From Bacteroidales bacterium (lineage in GTDB: Bacteria > Bacteroidota > Bacteroidia > Bacteroidales > UBA932), in NCBI GenBank assembly GCA_004552115.1, contig SFPH01000036.1, positions 1 to 8,937 on the forward strand: a stretch of DNA of 8,937 nt, given 5' to 3'. Positions 1 to 7,270 of the stretch are shown here, one piece after another. The stretch's first letter is position 1. Each line of letters starts with the position of its first letter. The notes beneath the pieces were generated by a model that was not told where the DNA came from, made no database searches, and worked only from the letters and a program-made list of their open reading frames with translations. The position numbers and the translations under genes are program-made.

Positions 1-1747
1 GCCAGCGCATCTCCTTCTCGTCGAGAATGGCTGACAATTCCCCGAATCTGGCCGATGCGGCCTGAAGTTCGTCATATGACAATGCGCCTCCGGCAAGTTT
101 GGCTTCAAGCTCCTTTTTCTCATTGCCGAGAATCTCCAGATCCTTCTCTATCTGCTCCAGCTCACGCTGCTCCCTGTAGGAGAGCTTCTTCTTGCGCTGA
201 GCCTCCGGCCTGGATGGCTTCGGTTTCTCCCGGACACGCTCCTCCTGACGCTTTCCGGCCTCATATTCCTTGATATACTCATTGTATTCGGAGTATGAGC
301 CGATGAAGTCCTTCACCACCCCGTCCCCGCAGAAGACGAAGAGATGGTCCACCAGCCTGTCGAGGAAATGACGGTCGTGGGATACTATTATCAATGAGCC
401 CTTGAAATCCTTCAGATACTCCTCCAGCACATCCAGGGTCACGATATCCAGGTCGTTGGTAGGCTCGTCGAGAATGAGAAGATTCGGGTTCTTCATTAAT
501 ATTGTCATGAGATAGAGCCTTCTGCGCTCGCCTCCGGACAACTTGGCCACCTTCGTGTTGAACATGTCCCGGCTGAAGAGGAACTGGTTCAGCAGGGCCG
601 TGTCCTGGACGATTTCCATCACGGTCTGGTCCTCGTTGAACTGCATTCCCGACTGCCTGTAATAGCCGATTTTCAGGGATTCTCCCCTCTCGATGACTCC
701 GGTCAGGGTTCCGTCCTCCGGAATGTTGCCCATGAGGATATTGAGGAAGGTGGATTTTCCGCAGCCGTTGCGGCCGACTATGCCGACTCTCTCGAAACGC
801 TGGAAATTATAGGTGAATCCGTCGAGATATACGTCATTCCCGTATCTGAAACTGAGGTTATGGCAGTCGAAAAGCTTGTTGCCCAGACGGGAACCCTGTC
901 CCATCGACTCCAGGCTGACTTTCCCCGAACGATAGACCTGCTCAGCCCTCTCCTTCAGTTCGTGGAAGGCATTGATCCTGTAACGGGCCTTGCCGGTCCT
1001 GGCGCAGGGAGAGGCGTGAATCCATTCCAGCTCGCGGCGCAGGATGTTGTTCACCTTGGCAGTCTCGGCATTGTAGTTGTCGATTCTCTCCTGCCGCTTC
1101 TCCAGGAAGTTCTGGTAATTGCCCCTGTAGACATAGACAGAGCCGTGGTCAAGCTCAAGCACAGTGTTGCAGACCCGGTCGAGGAAATAACGGTCGTGAG
1201 TGACCATCAGCAGGGTGCTGCGGGAATGGCCCAGATAATTCTCCAGATATTCTATAGCGTTGATGTCCAGATGGTTGGTAGGCTCGTCCATTATGAAGAA
1301 ATCGGCATCAGAGGCAAGCATCCTGGCCAGGGCCACACGTTTCACCTCTCCTCCCGAAAGATTCTTCATCAGGCTGTCCCTGCCCACCTCGAAATTGGAG
1401 AGAAACTTGTTCACCCTGAGTTCGTAGGCGAAAATCCCGTCCTCATCCAGACCTTCCATATAGGCCGCACTGTCATCAATGACCTGGCGGAATGCCGTCT
1501 TCTCCGGGTCAAACTCATATTCCTGCTCCAGAAAGGCAATGCTGATATTGCGGAGGAAGGTGATTTTCCCGCCGGAGTCGGACTTGTCCTTGCCTGCCAG
1601 AATACGGAGCAATGTGGACTTGCCGGTACCGTTCGGGGCAATGAGGGCAATCTTGTCCCCCTCGTTTATATTGAAGCCAATGTTCTCGAAGAGCACTTTC
1701 GGACCGTAGCTCTTGCTGATATTCTCGATCTGGAGATAACTAGCCAT
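1..1747 (-). CDS. ABC-F family ATPase, Uup-like (C-terminus cut by window edge)
   Basis: This is a soluble tandem ATP-binding-cassette protein of the ABC-F class. Family members bind ribosomes, or in Uup's case also branched DNA, rather than transporting solutes. 582 codons are present, reading on past position 1 with no stop. The first cassette has Walker A APNGTGKST (residues 37-45), signature LSGGEVKR (130-137), Walker B ending DEPTNHLD (154-161) and H-loop THDR (183-186). The second has GRNGCGKST (325-333), LSGGERRR (403-410), DEPTNDLD (427-434) and SHDR (456-459). There is no transmembrane segment. A charged linker (about 205-290) separates the cassettes. From about residue 500 a Lys/Glu-rich stretch resembles the Uup C-terminal coiled coil, which is why I favour Uup over the shorter EttA type. 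The start MASYLQIENISKSYG is typical of the family and lies 3 nt after the trkA stop, so translation is probably coupled. Resistance-type ABC-F proteins are an alternative but nothing points to one. Confidence 0.95.
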   Translation of the reverse strand, partial: MASYLQIENISKSYGPKVLFENIGFNINEGDKIALIAPNGTGKSTLLRILAGKDKSDSGGKITFLRNISIAFLEQEYEFDPEKTAFRQVIDDSAAYMEGLDEDGIFAYELRVNKFLSNFEVGRDSLMKNLSGGEVKRVALARMLASDADFFIMDEPTNHLDINAIEYLENYLGHSRSTLLMVTHDRYFLDRVCNTVLELDHGSVYVYRGNYQNFLEKRQERIDNYNAETAKVNNILRRELEWIHASPCARTGKARYRINAFHELKERAEQVYRSGKVSLESMGQGSRLGNKLFDCHNLSFRYGNDVYLDGFTYNFQRFERVGIVGRNGCGKSTFLNILMGNIPEDGTLTGVIERGESLKIGYYRQSGMQFNEDQTVMEIVQDTALLNQFLFSRDMFNTKVAKLSGGERRRLYLMTILMKNPNLLILDEPTNDLDIVTLDVLEEYLKDFKGSLIIVSHDRHFLDRLVDHLFVFCGDGVVKDFIGSYSEYNEYIKEYEAGKRQEERVREKPKPSRPEAQRKKKLSYREQRELEQIEKDLEILGNEKKELEAKLAGGALSYDELQAASARFGELSAILDEKEMRW

Positions 1748-1750
1748 CTT

Positions 1751-3100
1751 CTATCTGAACATTCTGTCAACTTCCTTGACCGCCTTCGGCAATGCGAAAA
1801 CGACCACCCTGTCATACGGCTCTATCAACGTGTCCCCGACAGCGATCAGGGACTCGTTGCCCCTGATGATGCCGCCGATTATGGCCTCCTTCGGGAAATC
1901 CGTATCCTTCAACGGCTTGCGCGTGATCAGGCTGTCCGGAGCCACTATGTATTCGAGGATTTCGGCATCGGTGCCGCTCATGTATTTCACGAATCTGACC
2001 TTGTTGCTGAGGGTCATCTTGAAAATCTTGGCGGCAGTGATGAGCTTCTTGTTGATGACCGTATCCACGCCCATCTCCTCAGCCAGCCTTATGTACTCGA
2101 TATTCTCGACTTCCGCCACCGTCTTTCCGACTCCGAATCTCTTCGCCACCACGCAGGCGAGGATGTTCGCCTCGTCATTTCCCGTGACTGCGACGAATGC
2201 GTCGAAATCCCTGATATTCTCCTCCTGGAGGAAGTCGGAGTTACGTCCGTCTCCATTGACCACCAGCACGTTGTCATCAGTATTCTCGCTGAGTTCCATA
2301 CATCTCCGCCTGTCGGAGTCGATGACCTTCACTGTCTCGACCTGCCTGCAGATTCCGTTGGCCACCATCTCTCCCACGGCACTGGCTCCAAGAATCATGA
2401 CATTCCGGATTTCCACATTGGTCTTGCCGAGGAAGTCCATCATCGGGCCGATTCCGTCCCTGGTCGTGATGATGAACACAAGGTCGTGATATCTGAGCCT
2501 GGTATCGAACTTCGGCATCATCGTGACATTGTCCCTCTGGATGCAGACCACCCTGAAAGGCACGCCCATCGCAGCCGCAAACTCGGAAATCTTCATGTCC
2601 ATCACCGGAGAATCGTCCTCCAGCTTGAACACGGCGAGCTGGAGCTTTCCCCTGGCGAAATCCATGGAATCGGTGGATGCCGTCCGCTTCAGAATCTCGG
2701 TAATCTCCCCCGCGGCAATCTTCTCCGGATAGAACATCATGTCTATTCCCATCTCGGTGAACAGGAACTTGTTGTCGTAGGAAAGATACTCCTCATCATT
2801 GATTCTCGCACATACCCTCCTGCAGCCCAGTCTCTTGGCAAGAAGGGCGCTGACAATGTTGACGTCCTGGGACTCTGCCGGATTCACGGCTATGAACAGG
2901 TCCGCATTCTCCACACCGGCATCCCTGAGCACCTTGATGGATGAGAGGCTTCCAGTCATTGTCACCACATCAGCCGCACTTCTGAGTCGGGCCAGCCTGT
3001 CCGCATCGCAGTCGATGACTGTGATGTCATTGGCCTCGTTGCTGAGCATCTTGGCGAGATGGGAGCCTACTTCGCCGGCTCCTTCAATGATTATCTGCAT
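1751..3100 (-). CDS. trkA: Trk potassium uptake regulatory subunit TrkA
   Basis: TrkA is the cytoplasmic nucleotide-binding ring that gates the TrkH/TrkG potassium channel at the inner membrane. The 449-residue length fits the usual two-repeat architecture. The first RCK-N Rossmann domain begins with GAGEVG (residues 7-12) and has acidic D30 at the end of its second strand, followed by a TrkA-C-like domain (about 140-220). A second Rossmann domain begins with GASAVG (238-243) and D261, followed by a second TrkA-C domain (about 368-449). The first glycine motif is canonical. The second replaces the middle glycine with serine, so the two halves may bind nucleotide differently (inference). The ATG lies inside the end of the upstream glycosyltransferase gene (10-nt overlap) and the stop lies 3 nt before the ABC-F start, so it sits mid-operon. 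No trkH channel gene is in the window; it could lie elsewhere in the genome. Confidence 0.96.
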   Translation of the reverse strand: MQIIIEGAGEVGSHLAKMLSNEANDITVIDCDADRLARLRSAADVVTMTGSLSSIKVLRDAGVENADLFIAVNPAESQDVNIVSALLAKRLGCRRVCARINDEEYLSYDNKFLFTEMGIDMMFYPEKIAAGEITEILKRTASTDSMDFARGKLQLAVFKLEDDSPVMDMKISEFAAAMGVPFRVVCIQRDNVTMMPKFDTRLRYHDLVFIITTRDGIGPMMDFLGKTNVEIRNVMILGASAVGEMVANGICRQVETVKVIDSDRRRCMELSENTDDNVLVVNGDGRNSDFLQEENIRDFDAFVAVTGNDEANILACVVAKRFGVGKTVAEVENIEYIRLAEEMGVDTVINKKLITAAKIFKMTLSNKVRFVKYMSGTDAEILEYIVAPDSLITRKPLKDTDFPKEAIIGGIIRGNESLIAVGDTLIEPYDRVVVFALPKAVKEVDRMFR

Positions 3101-4185
3101 AGCGAGTTCAATTTTTCAAATATTCTTCTTCCGTGCACCAATGCCTTCAGGATTATGCTCCCCGGCATGATGCCCTTCACCTCCGAATCGGAATGAACTT
3201 CGGCAAAGGCCTGCACTTCCTGCCGGGAAGGCCAGCGGCCCAGTTCCCTGAACTCCGAGTGTGCCCTGACAACAGCCATGAAAGAGGCGGCACTGCCCTT
3301 CAGCAGATATGCAGCGGCGGCAATCCCGTCCACCGTCATCCTCAGCAATATCCGTCTACGCGCCTTCCTGCAGGCCCTGCCGGCAGCTTCTGCCGTGCTC
3401 TTCCCTGCCTTGCACAGCTCTATGGCAAAGGTGCGGGCCAGATTGTTCTGCAGCATAAGCAGGTTGTTGCGGTAATTCAGCTGCAACTTCCTCGGTGATG
3501 TCTGAGGCAATGTTCCTCCGCCTATGTGCCAGACTCTGGACTGAGGCACGATTCTGACCGCATATCCCTCCAGCTGGAGCCTCCAGCAGAAATCGATTTC
3601 CTCCATATGGGCGAAGAAACGGTCATCCAGGCCTCCCAGCCTTCGGAACAGACTGCTTCTCACGGCAAGGCAGGCCCCGCTGGCCCACATCACATCTGCG
3701 GCATTGTCATACTGGCCATTGTCCTTTTCTATCATTCCCAGCACCCTTCCCCGGCAGAACGGAAAGCCCAGGCTGTCGATGTAGCCCCCCGCCGCACCTG
3801 CATACTCAAATGAATCCCTGTCATGCCACGACATGATTTTCGGGGAGCAGGCCCCGACTTCCGGGCAGTTCTCCATCGTCCTGAGAATCGGGCCCAGCCA
3901 GTCCGACGGCACCTCGACGTCCGTATTCAGGAGAATGAAGCAGTCCGCATCGACCGCTTCCAGTCCCCTGTCATAGCCGCCCGTGAAGCCGTAATTCCGG
4001 TCCAGCCTGATGGTCCTGATGTCGGGAAACTCCTTCTCCATCATCTCCATCGAGCCGTCCGAGGAGGCATTGTCAATGACAATTATCTCAGCGTCCTCCC
4101 CCTCCGTCGATTCTACCAGCGGAGGCAGGAATTGTCTGAGATAATCGACTGTATTCCAGTTCAGTATGACAATGGCGGTGTGCAT
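3091..4185 (-). CDS. Family 2 glycosyltransferase (rhamnosyltransferase-like)
   Basis: This GT-A fold glycosyltransferase of family GT2 probably transfers a sugar from a nucleotide-sugar onto a surface polysaccharide or lipid-linked glycan at the cytoplasmic face of the inner membrane. Donor and acceptor cannot be read from sequence. The 364 residues begin with the GT2 strand AIVILNWN (4-11), then IVIDNASSDGS (35-45). LLNTDVEV (85-92) holds the DxD-equivalent metal site. GACLAVR (170-176) is followed by GGLDDRFFAHMEEIDFCWR (184-202), the acidic catalytic-base region seen in dTDP-rhamnosyltransferase relatives. H220 with IGGGTL follows. A hydrophobic stretch at about 287-308, flanked by Arg/Lys-rich helices, may give membrane attachment. 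It starts 6 nt after the slyD-like stop and its stop overlaps the trkA start by 10 nt. No other glycan genes are adjacent, so its role in a surface polymer is inference only. Confidence 0.9.
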   Translation of the reverse strand: MHTAIVILNWNTVDYLRQFLPPLVESTEGEDAEIIVIDNASSDGSMEMMEKEFPDIRTIRLDRNYGFTGGYDRGLEAVDADCFILLNTDVEVPSDWLGPILRTMENCPEVGACSPKIMSWHDRDSFEYAGAAGGYIDSLGFPFCRGRVLGMIEKDNGQYDNAADVMWASGACLAVRSSLFRRLGGLDDRFFAHMEEIDFCWRLQLEGYAVRIVPQSRVWHIGGGTLPQTSPRKLQLNYRNNLLMLQNNLARTFAIELCKAGKSTAEAAGRACRKARRRILLRMTVDGIAAAAYLLKGSAASFMAVVRAHSEFRELGRWPSRQEVQAFAEVHSDSEVKGIMPGSIILKALVHGRRIFEKLNSLCR

Positions 4186-4191
4186 TGCCGA

Positions 4192-4860
4192 TTAATTTCC
4201 GTGGTGGCAGCAGCCTTCGCCTTCCCCGTGGCCTTCCCCGTGGCAGCAGCCTTCGTGACCTTCCTCGTGATGACAGCCGCAGCCGTCACCTCCGCAGCCT
4301 CCTTCCTCGCCGCAGCCGCAGCCATCCTCTCCGTGACAGCCACCATGGCAGCCTCCGGAGCAATGGCAGTCGTGAGGGAGATATTCACCGTGCAGGCCCT
4401 CGGTCAGCTCCTTGTCGGTAGCCTCCCTTACGGAAATGACCTTGCCCTTGAAATTCAATGTCTTTCCGGCCATCTGGTGATTGAAGTCCATCACCACGAC
4501 ACCATCCCTGAGTTCCTTCACGACACCCCTCTCCACCATTCCGGCGGAGTTGAGCATAGGAATCATATTCCCGACGAAAAGCATCTGCCTCTGTACCTCC
4601 CCGTTGATGGAGAACGCTGTCTCGGGCAGTTCCACGACCAGTTTCGGATCATATTCACCATATCCCTCCTCAGGGGTCAATGTGAATTCAAACAAATCCC
4701 CGGCCGTCTTGCCCTCCAGTTCGCTCTCGAACTTGGGCAGCAGCATTTTCGTCCCGTGGATGTAGTCAAGCGGCCTTTCCTCCCCCGCCCTGTCCACAAT
4801 CTTTCCGTCAACCTCGAGCTCATAGCTCAGCTCGACCACCTTGTTGGTTCCTATTTCCAT
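4192..4860 (-). CDS. slyD: SlyD-like FKBP prolyl isomerase with Cys/His-rich metal-binding tail
   Basis: A cytoplasmic FKBP-type peptidyl-prolyl cis-trans isomerase and chaperone of the SlyD type. E. coli SlyD also stores nickel and helps hydrogenase maturation through a metal-binding tail. The 222 residues show the FKBP start (VVELSYELEVDGKIVD), YIHGTKMLLPKFE (33-45), the SlyD hallmark TPEEGYGEYDP (62-72), an insert-in-flap domain (about 70-125) and the closing strand DFNHQMAGKTLNFKGKVIS (125-143). Residues 161-222 form a low-complexity tail with 13 Cys, 11 His and about 21 Gly. The first 160 residues contain no Cys. E. coli SlyD (196 residues) has a similar but, as I recall, more His-dominated tail, so this one should favour soft metals such as Zn, Cu, Ni or Cd (inference). 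It starts 8 nt after the glpT stop, with no Shine-Dalgarno visible. Confidence 0.94.
   Translation of the reverse strand: MEIGTNKVVELSYELEVDGKIVDRAGEERPLDYIHGTKMLLPKFESELEGKTAGDLFEFTLTPEEGYGEYDPKLVVELPETAFSINGEVQRQMLFVGNMIPMLNSAGMVERGVVKELRDGVVVMDFNHQMAGKTLNFKGKVISVREATDKELTEGLHGEYLPHDCHCSGGCHGGCHGEDGCGCGEEGGCGGDGCGCHHEEGHEGCCHGEGHGEGEGCCHHGN
4204..4255 (-). repeat. Short in-frame DNA repeats inside the slyD tail
   Basis: Within the sequence encoding the last residues of the SlyD-like tail, the 16-mer GTGGCAGCAGCCTTCG (plus strand) occurs at 4204-4219 and again at 4240-4255, exactly 36 bp apart. Between them the 12-mer CCTTCCCCGTGG is repeated in perfect tandem at 4220-4231 and 4232-4243. 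Both periods are multiples of three, so gain or loss of units keeps the reading frame and changes only the number of Cys/His/Gly residues. This suggests that the tail grew by slippage or unequal recombination, which is inference. Confidence 0.8.
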
Positions 4861-4868
4861 ATACTATT

Positions 4869-6290
4869 TTATTCAGTTACTGTCTTTTCAGATTTCCAGG
4901 TCAATGCGCAGAGAAGCACGGCGAGGGCGCTGGCGACTGCGAGCATGAGGAATGTCATCTGCCAGCCTGCATGCTGGGCCACCCCACCCATGAGAATCTT
5001 GGAGAGTATGGCATCGCCGAAGAGGTAGCCGAAGAGGCCCACGAATCCGGCAGCGGTGCCGGCAGCATTCTTCGGAACCAGATTCAGCGCCTGGATGCCT
5101 ATCATGGCAACCGGGCCGTAGATGCAGAATCCCACGATTATCAACGCAAAGAATATCAAGCCCTTGGCCAGTGACAGATAAGCCTCGCTCCCTACCTCCG
5201 CGAACATTCCGGCAATGTTGCCTGCCTGCCAGTAGAGCAGGGTTCCGATGAGGACTATGCTCATGAAAATCACGTTCGGAGGTGTGCATCTTCCCTTGAA
5301 GAAGCGTGCAGAGATCCATCCGCAGATGATGGTTCCGAAAATTCCCGCATAGTTGTGGAGCGAGAATGCCAGATTGCTCTGCTCAGCCGTCATGAGGCCC
5401 GACTCCTGAAGATAGATCGGAGCCCAGTCGCCCACGCCGTAGCGTACCATATATACGAAGGCATTGGCGAATGCGATTACCCAGAGGAGCCTGTTCTTGA
5501 AAATATAGTCGATGAAGAGAGTCTTGAAAGGAATCTTCTCGGTATCCTTGACCTTGGACTTCACTCCGGAATAGTCCTTCCTGTACTCATTGATGGAAGG
5601 GAGGCCGCAGGACTGTGGCGTATCCCTGATGAGCCACCAGCATACGGCGGCAATGATGAGTGCCACCACGGCAGGGAGAATGAAGGCTCCCCTCCAGGCC
5701 GAGGCCGCAGGCATCCCGAAGAATACCACCAATGACATTCCAGCTGTGGCAAGAAGGCCGAGCGAACCGCTTCCGAATGTATGTGAGGTATTCCACACGG
5801 ACATCTTGAAGCTTCTCTCATTCTGGCTGAACCAGTGCGCCATTATACGTCCGCAAGGAGGCCAGCCCATTCCGGAAAGCCATCCCACCACGAGCATCAG
5901 CACGAAGACGATTGCGATGTTGAGCGCAGGCGTGGACGGGCTGTAAGGTATTACTCCGGTGATGATCATCATCAATGCGGAAAGCATCAGTCCCACCACG
6001 AGGAATTTCCTCGCATCAGAGCGGTCCGAGATGCTGCCCATTATGAACTTGCTGAATGCATAGGCGATGGACACTGCGGACATCGCGATACCGATTCCGG
6101 CCTTGTCAAGAAGCCCGTTCTCTATCATTCCAGGAGCCGCAAGCGAAAGATTCTTGCGGACAAGATAATAACCGGCATAGCCGAGGAAGGCACCGAGGAA
6201 GACCTTCCACCTCATTGAATTGTAAACCTTGGGAATTTTTTCTGACGGAAGCAGCGGCTTCTGTGCAGGCGGATCAAAAAATCTGGCCAT
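4869..6290 (-). CDS. glpT: Glycerol-3-phosphate:phosphate antiporter (GlpT-like, MFS/OPA family)
   Basis: An inner-membrane transporter of the organophosphate:phosphate antiporter family, expected to import glycerol-3-phosphate in exchange for phosphate. The 473 residues contain about 12 hydrophobic segments and closely follow E. coli GlpT (452 residues): GYAGYYLVRKN (38-48) places the substrate-binding arginine at R45, the same number as in GlpT. FVYMVRYGVGDW (278-289) places the second substrate arginine at R283 (GlpT R269), and WNTSH (166-170) keeps the substrate histidine at H170 (GlpT H165). SKFIMGSISDRSDAR (80-94), GMGWPPCGR (140-148) and RDTPQSCGLP (222-231) also match GlpT better than UhpT, so hexose phosphates are a less likely substrate. 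A bulge at about 355-370 accounts for some extra length. It is the first gene of a five-gene block, with its own promoter upstream, 8 nt before slyD. In other bacteria GlpT also admits fosfomycin. Confidence 0.93.
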   Translation of the reverse strand: MARFFDPPAQKPLLPSEKIPKVYNSMRWKVFLGAFLGYAGYYLVRKNLSLAAPGMIENGLLDKAGIGIAMSAVSIAYAFSKFIMGSISDRSDARKFLVVGLMLSALMMIITGVIPYSPSTPALNIAIVFVLMLVVGWLSGMGWPPCGRIMAHWFSQNERSFKMSVWNTSHTFGSGSLGLLATAGMSLVVFFGMPAASAWRGAFILPAVVALIIAAVCWWLIRDTPQSCGLPSINEYRKDYSGVKSKVKDTEKIPFKTLFIDYIFKNRLLWVIAFANAFVYMVRYGVGDWAPIYLQESGLMTAEQSNLAFSLHNYAGIFGTIICGWISARFFKGRCTPPNVIFMSIVLIGTLLYWQAGNIAGMFAEVGSEAYLSLAKGLIFFALIIVGFCIYGPVAMIGIQALNLVPKNAAGTAAGFVGLFGYLFGDAILSKILMGGVAQHAGWQMTFLMLAVASALAVLLCALTWKSEKTVTE

Positions 6291-6318
6291 TATTCTAGTT
6301 TAATTTGTTAGTAATTAT

Positions 6319-6346
6319 CTTTCGATTGTCATAGCAATGCTTTCGA
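6319..6346 (-). repeat. Direct and inverted repeat in the glpT leader
   Basis: The 7-mer CTTTCGA occurs at 6319-6325 and 6340-6346 on the plus strand, 21 bp apart, about two helical turns. The same stretch can also form an imperfect hairpin: TTTCG (6320-6324) pairs with CGAAA (6344-6348), and ATTG (6325-6328) with CAAT (6335-6338), leaving a 6-nt loop and a 5-nt one-sided bulge. It sits just downstream of the predicted glpT transcription start. It could be a regulator site or an mRNA stem. The repeat is short, so chance is possible. Confidence 0.35.
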
Positions 6347-6355
6347 AATGAAACA

Positions 6356-6387
6356 CAAATGTACGACTAATCCGGCAATAAACCAAA
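6356..6387 (-). promoter_or_regulatory. Predicted promoter of the glpT-slyD-GT2-trkA-ABC-F operon
   Basis: Reading the minus strand, TTTG (plus positions 6384-6387) is followed after exactly 20 bp by TACATTTG (6356-6363). Both match the Bacteroides primary-sigma consensus, TTTG at -33 and TAnnTTTG at -7, with the usual spacing of about 19-21 bp. Transcription would begin near 6350, leaving a leader of about 60 nt before the glpT ATG at 6290. The element lies in the 113-bp gap after pyrB, so the five-gene block should be transcribed independently of yigZ-pyrB. Confidence 0.75.
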
Positions 6388-6403
6388 CTTCGCCGCCGCT
6401 GTG

Positions 6404-7270
6404 CTATCTGTAACCTAGAAGATAGGAGATGACAGCCATCCTGACATACATTCCGTTGCGCGCCTGCTCGAAATAATATGCGTATGGAGTGGAATCCACG
6501 TCGGTGGCGATCTCGGTGACTCTCGGAAGCGGATGGAGAATCCTCATGTTCGGCTTCACTCCGGAAAGCATGCCCGCAGTCAGTTCGTAAACGTCCTTGA
6601 CCTTCTCGTAATCTGCCTTCTCAGGGAATCTCTCCTGCTGGACCCTGGTCATGTAGAGTATGTCGCAGTCATTGAGATGATCCTCGAGAGAGGTGGTCTC
6701 CTCGTATGGAATATGCTTGCTGTCAAGGAACTTGAGATATTTGGAAGGCATCCTCAGCTCTTCCGGGGCAGTGAAAATGAACCTGGAGTCGAAATCCGAC
6801 ATCGCCTCGGAGAGGGAATGCACCGTCCTGCCGTATTTGAGGTCACCGACCATATTGATGGTGAGCCCGTCGAGAGTGCCCTGAGTCTGGCGGATGGTGT
6901 ACATGTCAAGGAGGGTCTGGGTAGGATGCTGGTTGGCGCCGTCTCCGGCATTGACTACAGGAACCGGGGAAACGCCGGCAGCGATGGCCGCAGCCCCCTC
7001 CACCGGATGACGCATAACGATCATATCCACATAGTTGGAGACGATCTTGATGGTATCCTCGAGAGTTTCTCCCTTGGAAACACTCGTATTCTTGGCGTCA
7101 GGAAAGCCTATCACCCTGGCTCCCAGGCGATTGACAGCCGCCTCGAACGACAGTCTCGTTCTGGTGGACGGCTCGAAGAAAAGGCAGGCTATGACCTTGC
7201 CCGCAAGAAAATTCTGCTCCCTGTCCTGTTCGAACTCCCTTGCTACATCAAGAATGTGGTTGTTTTTCAT
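6404..7270 (-). CDS. pyrB: Aspartate carbamoyltransferase catalytic subunit (short N-terminus)
   Basis: PyrB condenses carbamoyl phosphate with L-aspartate to give N-carbamoyl-aspartate, the committed step of pyrimidine synthesis, in the cytoplasm. The active site is complete: [13 protein letters not shown] (31-43), the loop lysine K66 in SVSKGET (contributed to the neighbouring subunit in the trimer), MRHP (86-89), [16 protein letters not shown] (107-122), [12 protein letters not shown] (142-153), TRVQQERF (208-215) and HPLPRVTEI (246-254). At 288 residues it is shorter than E. coli PyrB (311). The STRT block starts at residue 35 instead of 52, so about 17 N-terminal residues usually present are missing, and the C-terminus is also a few residues short. 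An in-frame TAA lies 9 nt before the ATG, which rules out an upstream start. The ATG overlaps the yigZ stop (TAATG). The AAGGAG just before it is only 2 nt from the ATG and encodes the last Lys-Glu of YigZ, so stop-restart coupling is more likely than a normal ribosome site. No pyrI follows. Confidence 0.95.
   Translation of the reverse strand: MKNNHILDVAREFEQDREQNFLAGKVIACLFFEPSTRTRLSFEAAVNRLGARVIGFPDAKNTSVSKGETLEDTIKIVSNYVDMIVMRHPVEGAAAIAAGVSPVPVVNAGDGANQHPTQTLLDMYTIRQTQGTLDGLTINMVGDLKYGRTVHSLSEAMSDFDSRFIFTAPEELRMPSKYLKFLDSKHIPYEETTSLEDHLNDCDILYMTRVQQERFPEKADYEKVKDVYELTAGMLSGVKPNMRILHPLPRVTEIATDVDSTPYAYYFEQARNGMYVRMAVISYLLGYR

Noticed and set aside
860..2944. A 694-codon open frame on the plus strand
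   Set aside because: It lies antisense to both the ABC-F gene and trkA, whose motifs are unmistakable. Its translation shows no recognisable domain, and long antisense frames are expected in GC-rich coding DNA.
4204..4340. A CRISPR-like or satellite repeat array
   Set aside because: The repeats are short (12-16 bp), in frame, and explained by Gly/Cys/His codons in the SlyD tail.
3823..5028. A 401-codon open frame on the plus strand
   Set aside because: It is antisense to the glycosyltransferase, slyD and glpT genes. The Ala/Val-rich centre is simply the reverse of the Cys/His/Gly tail of SlyD.
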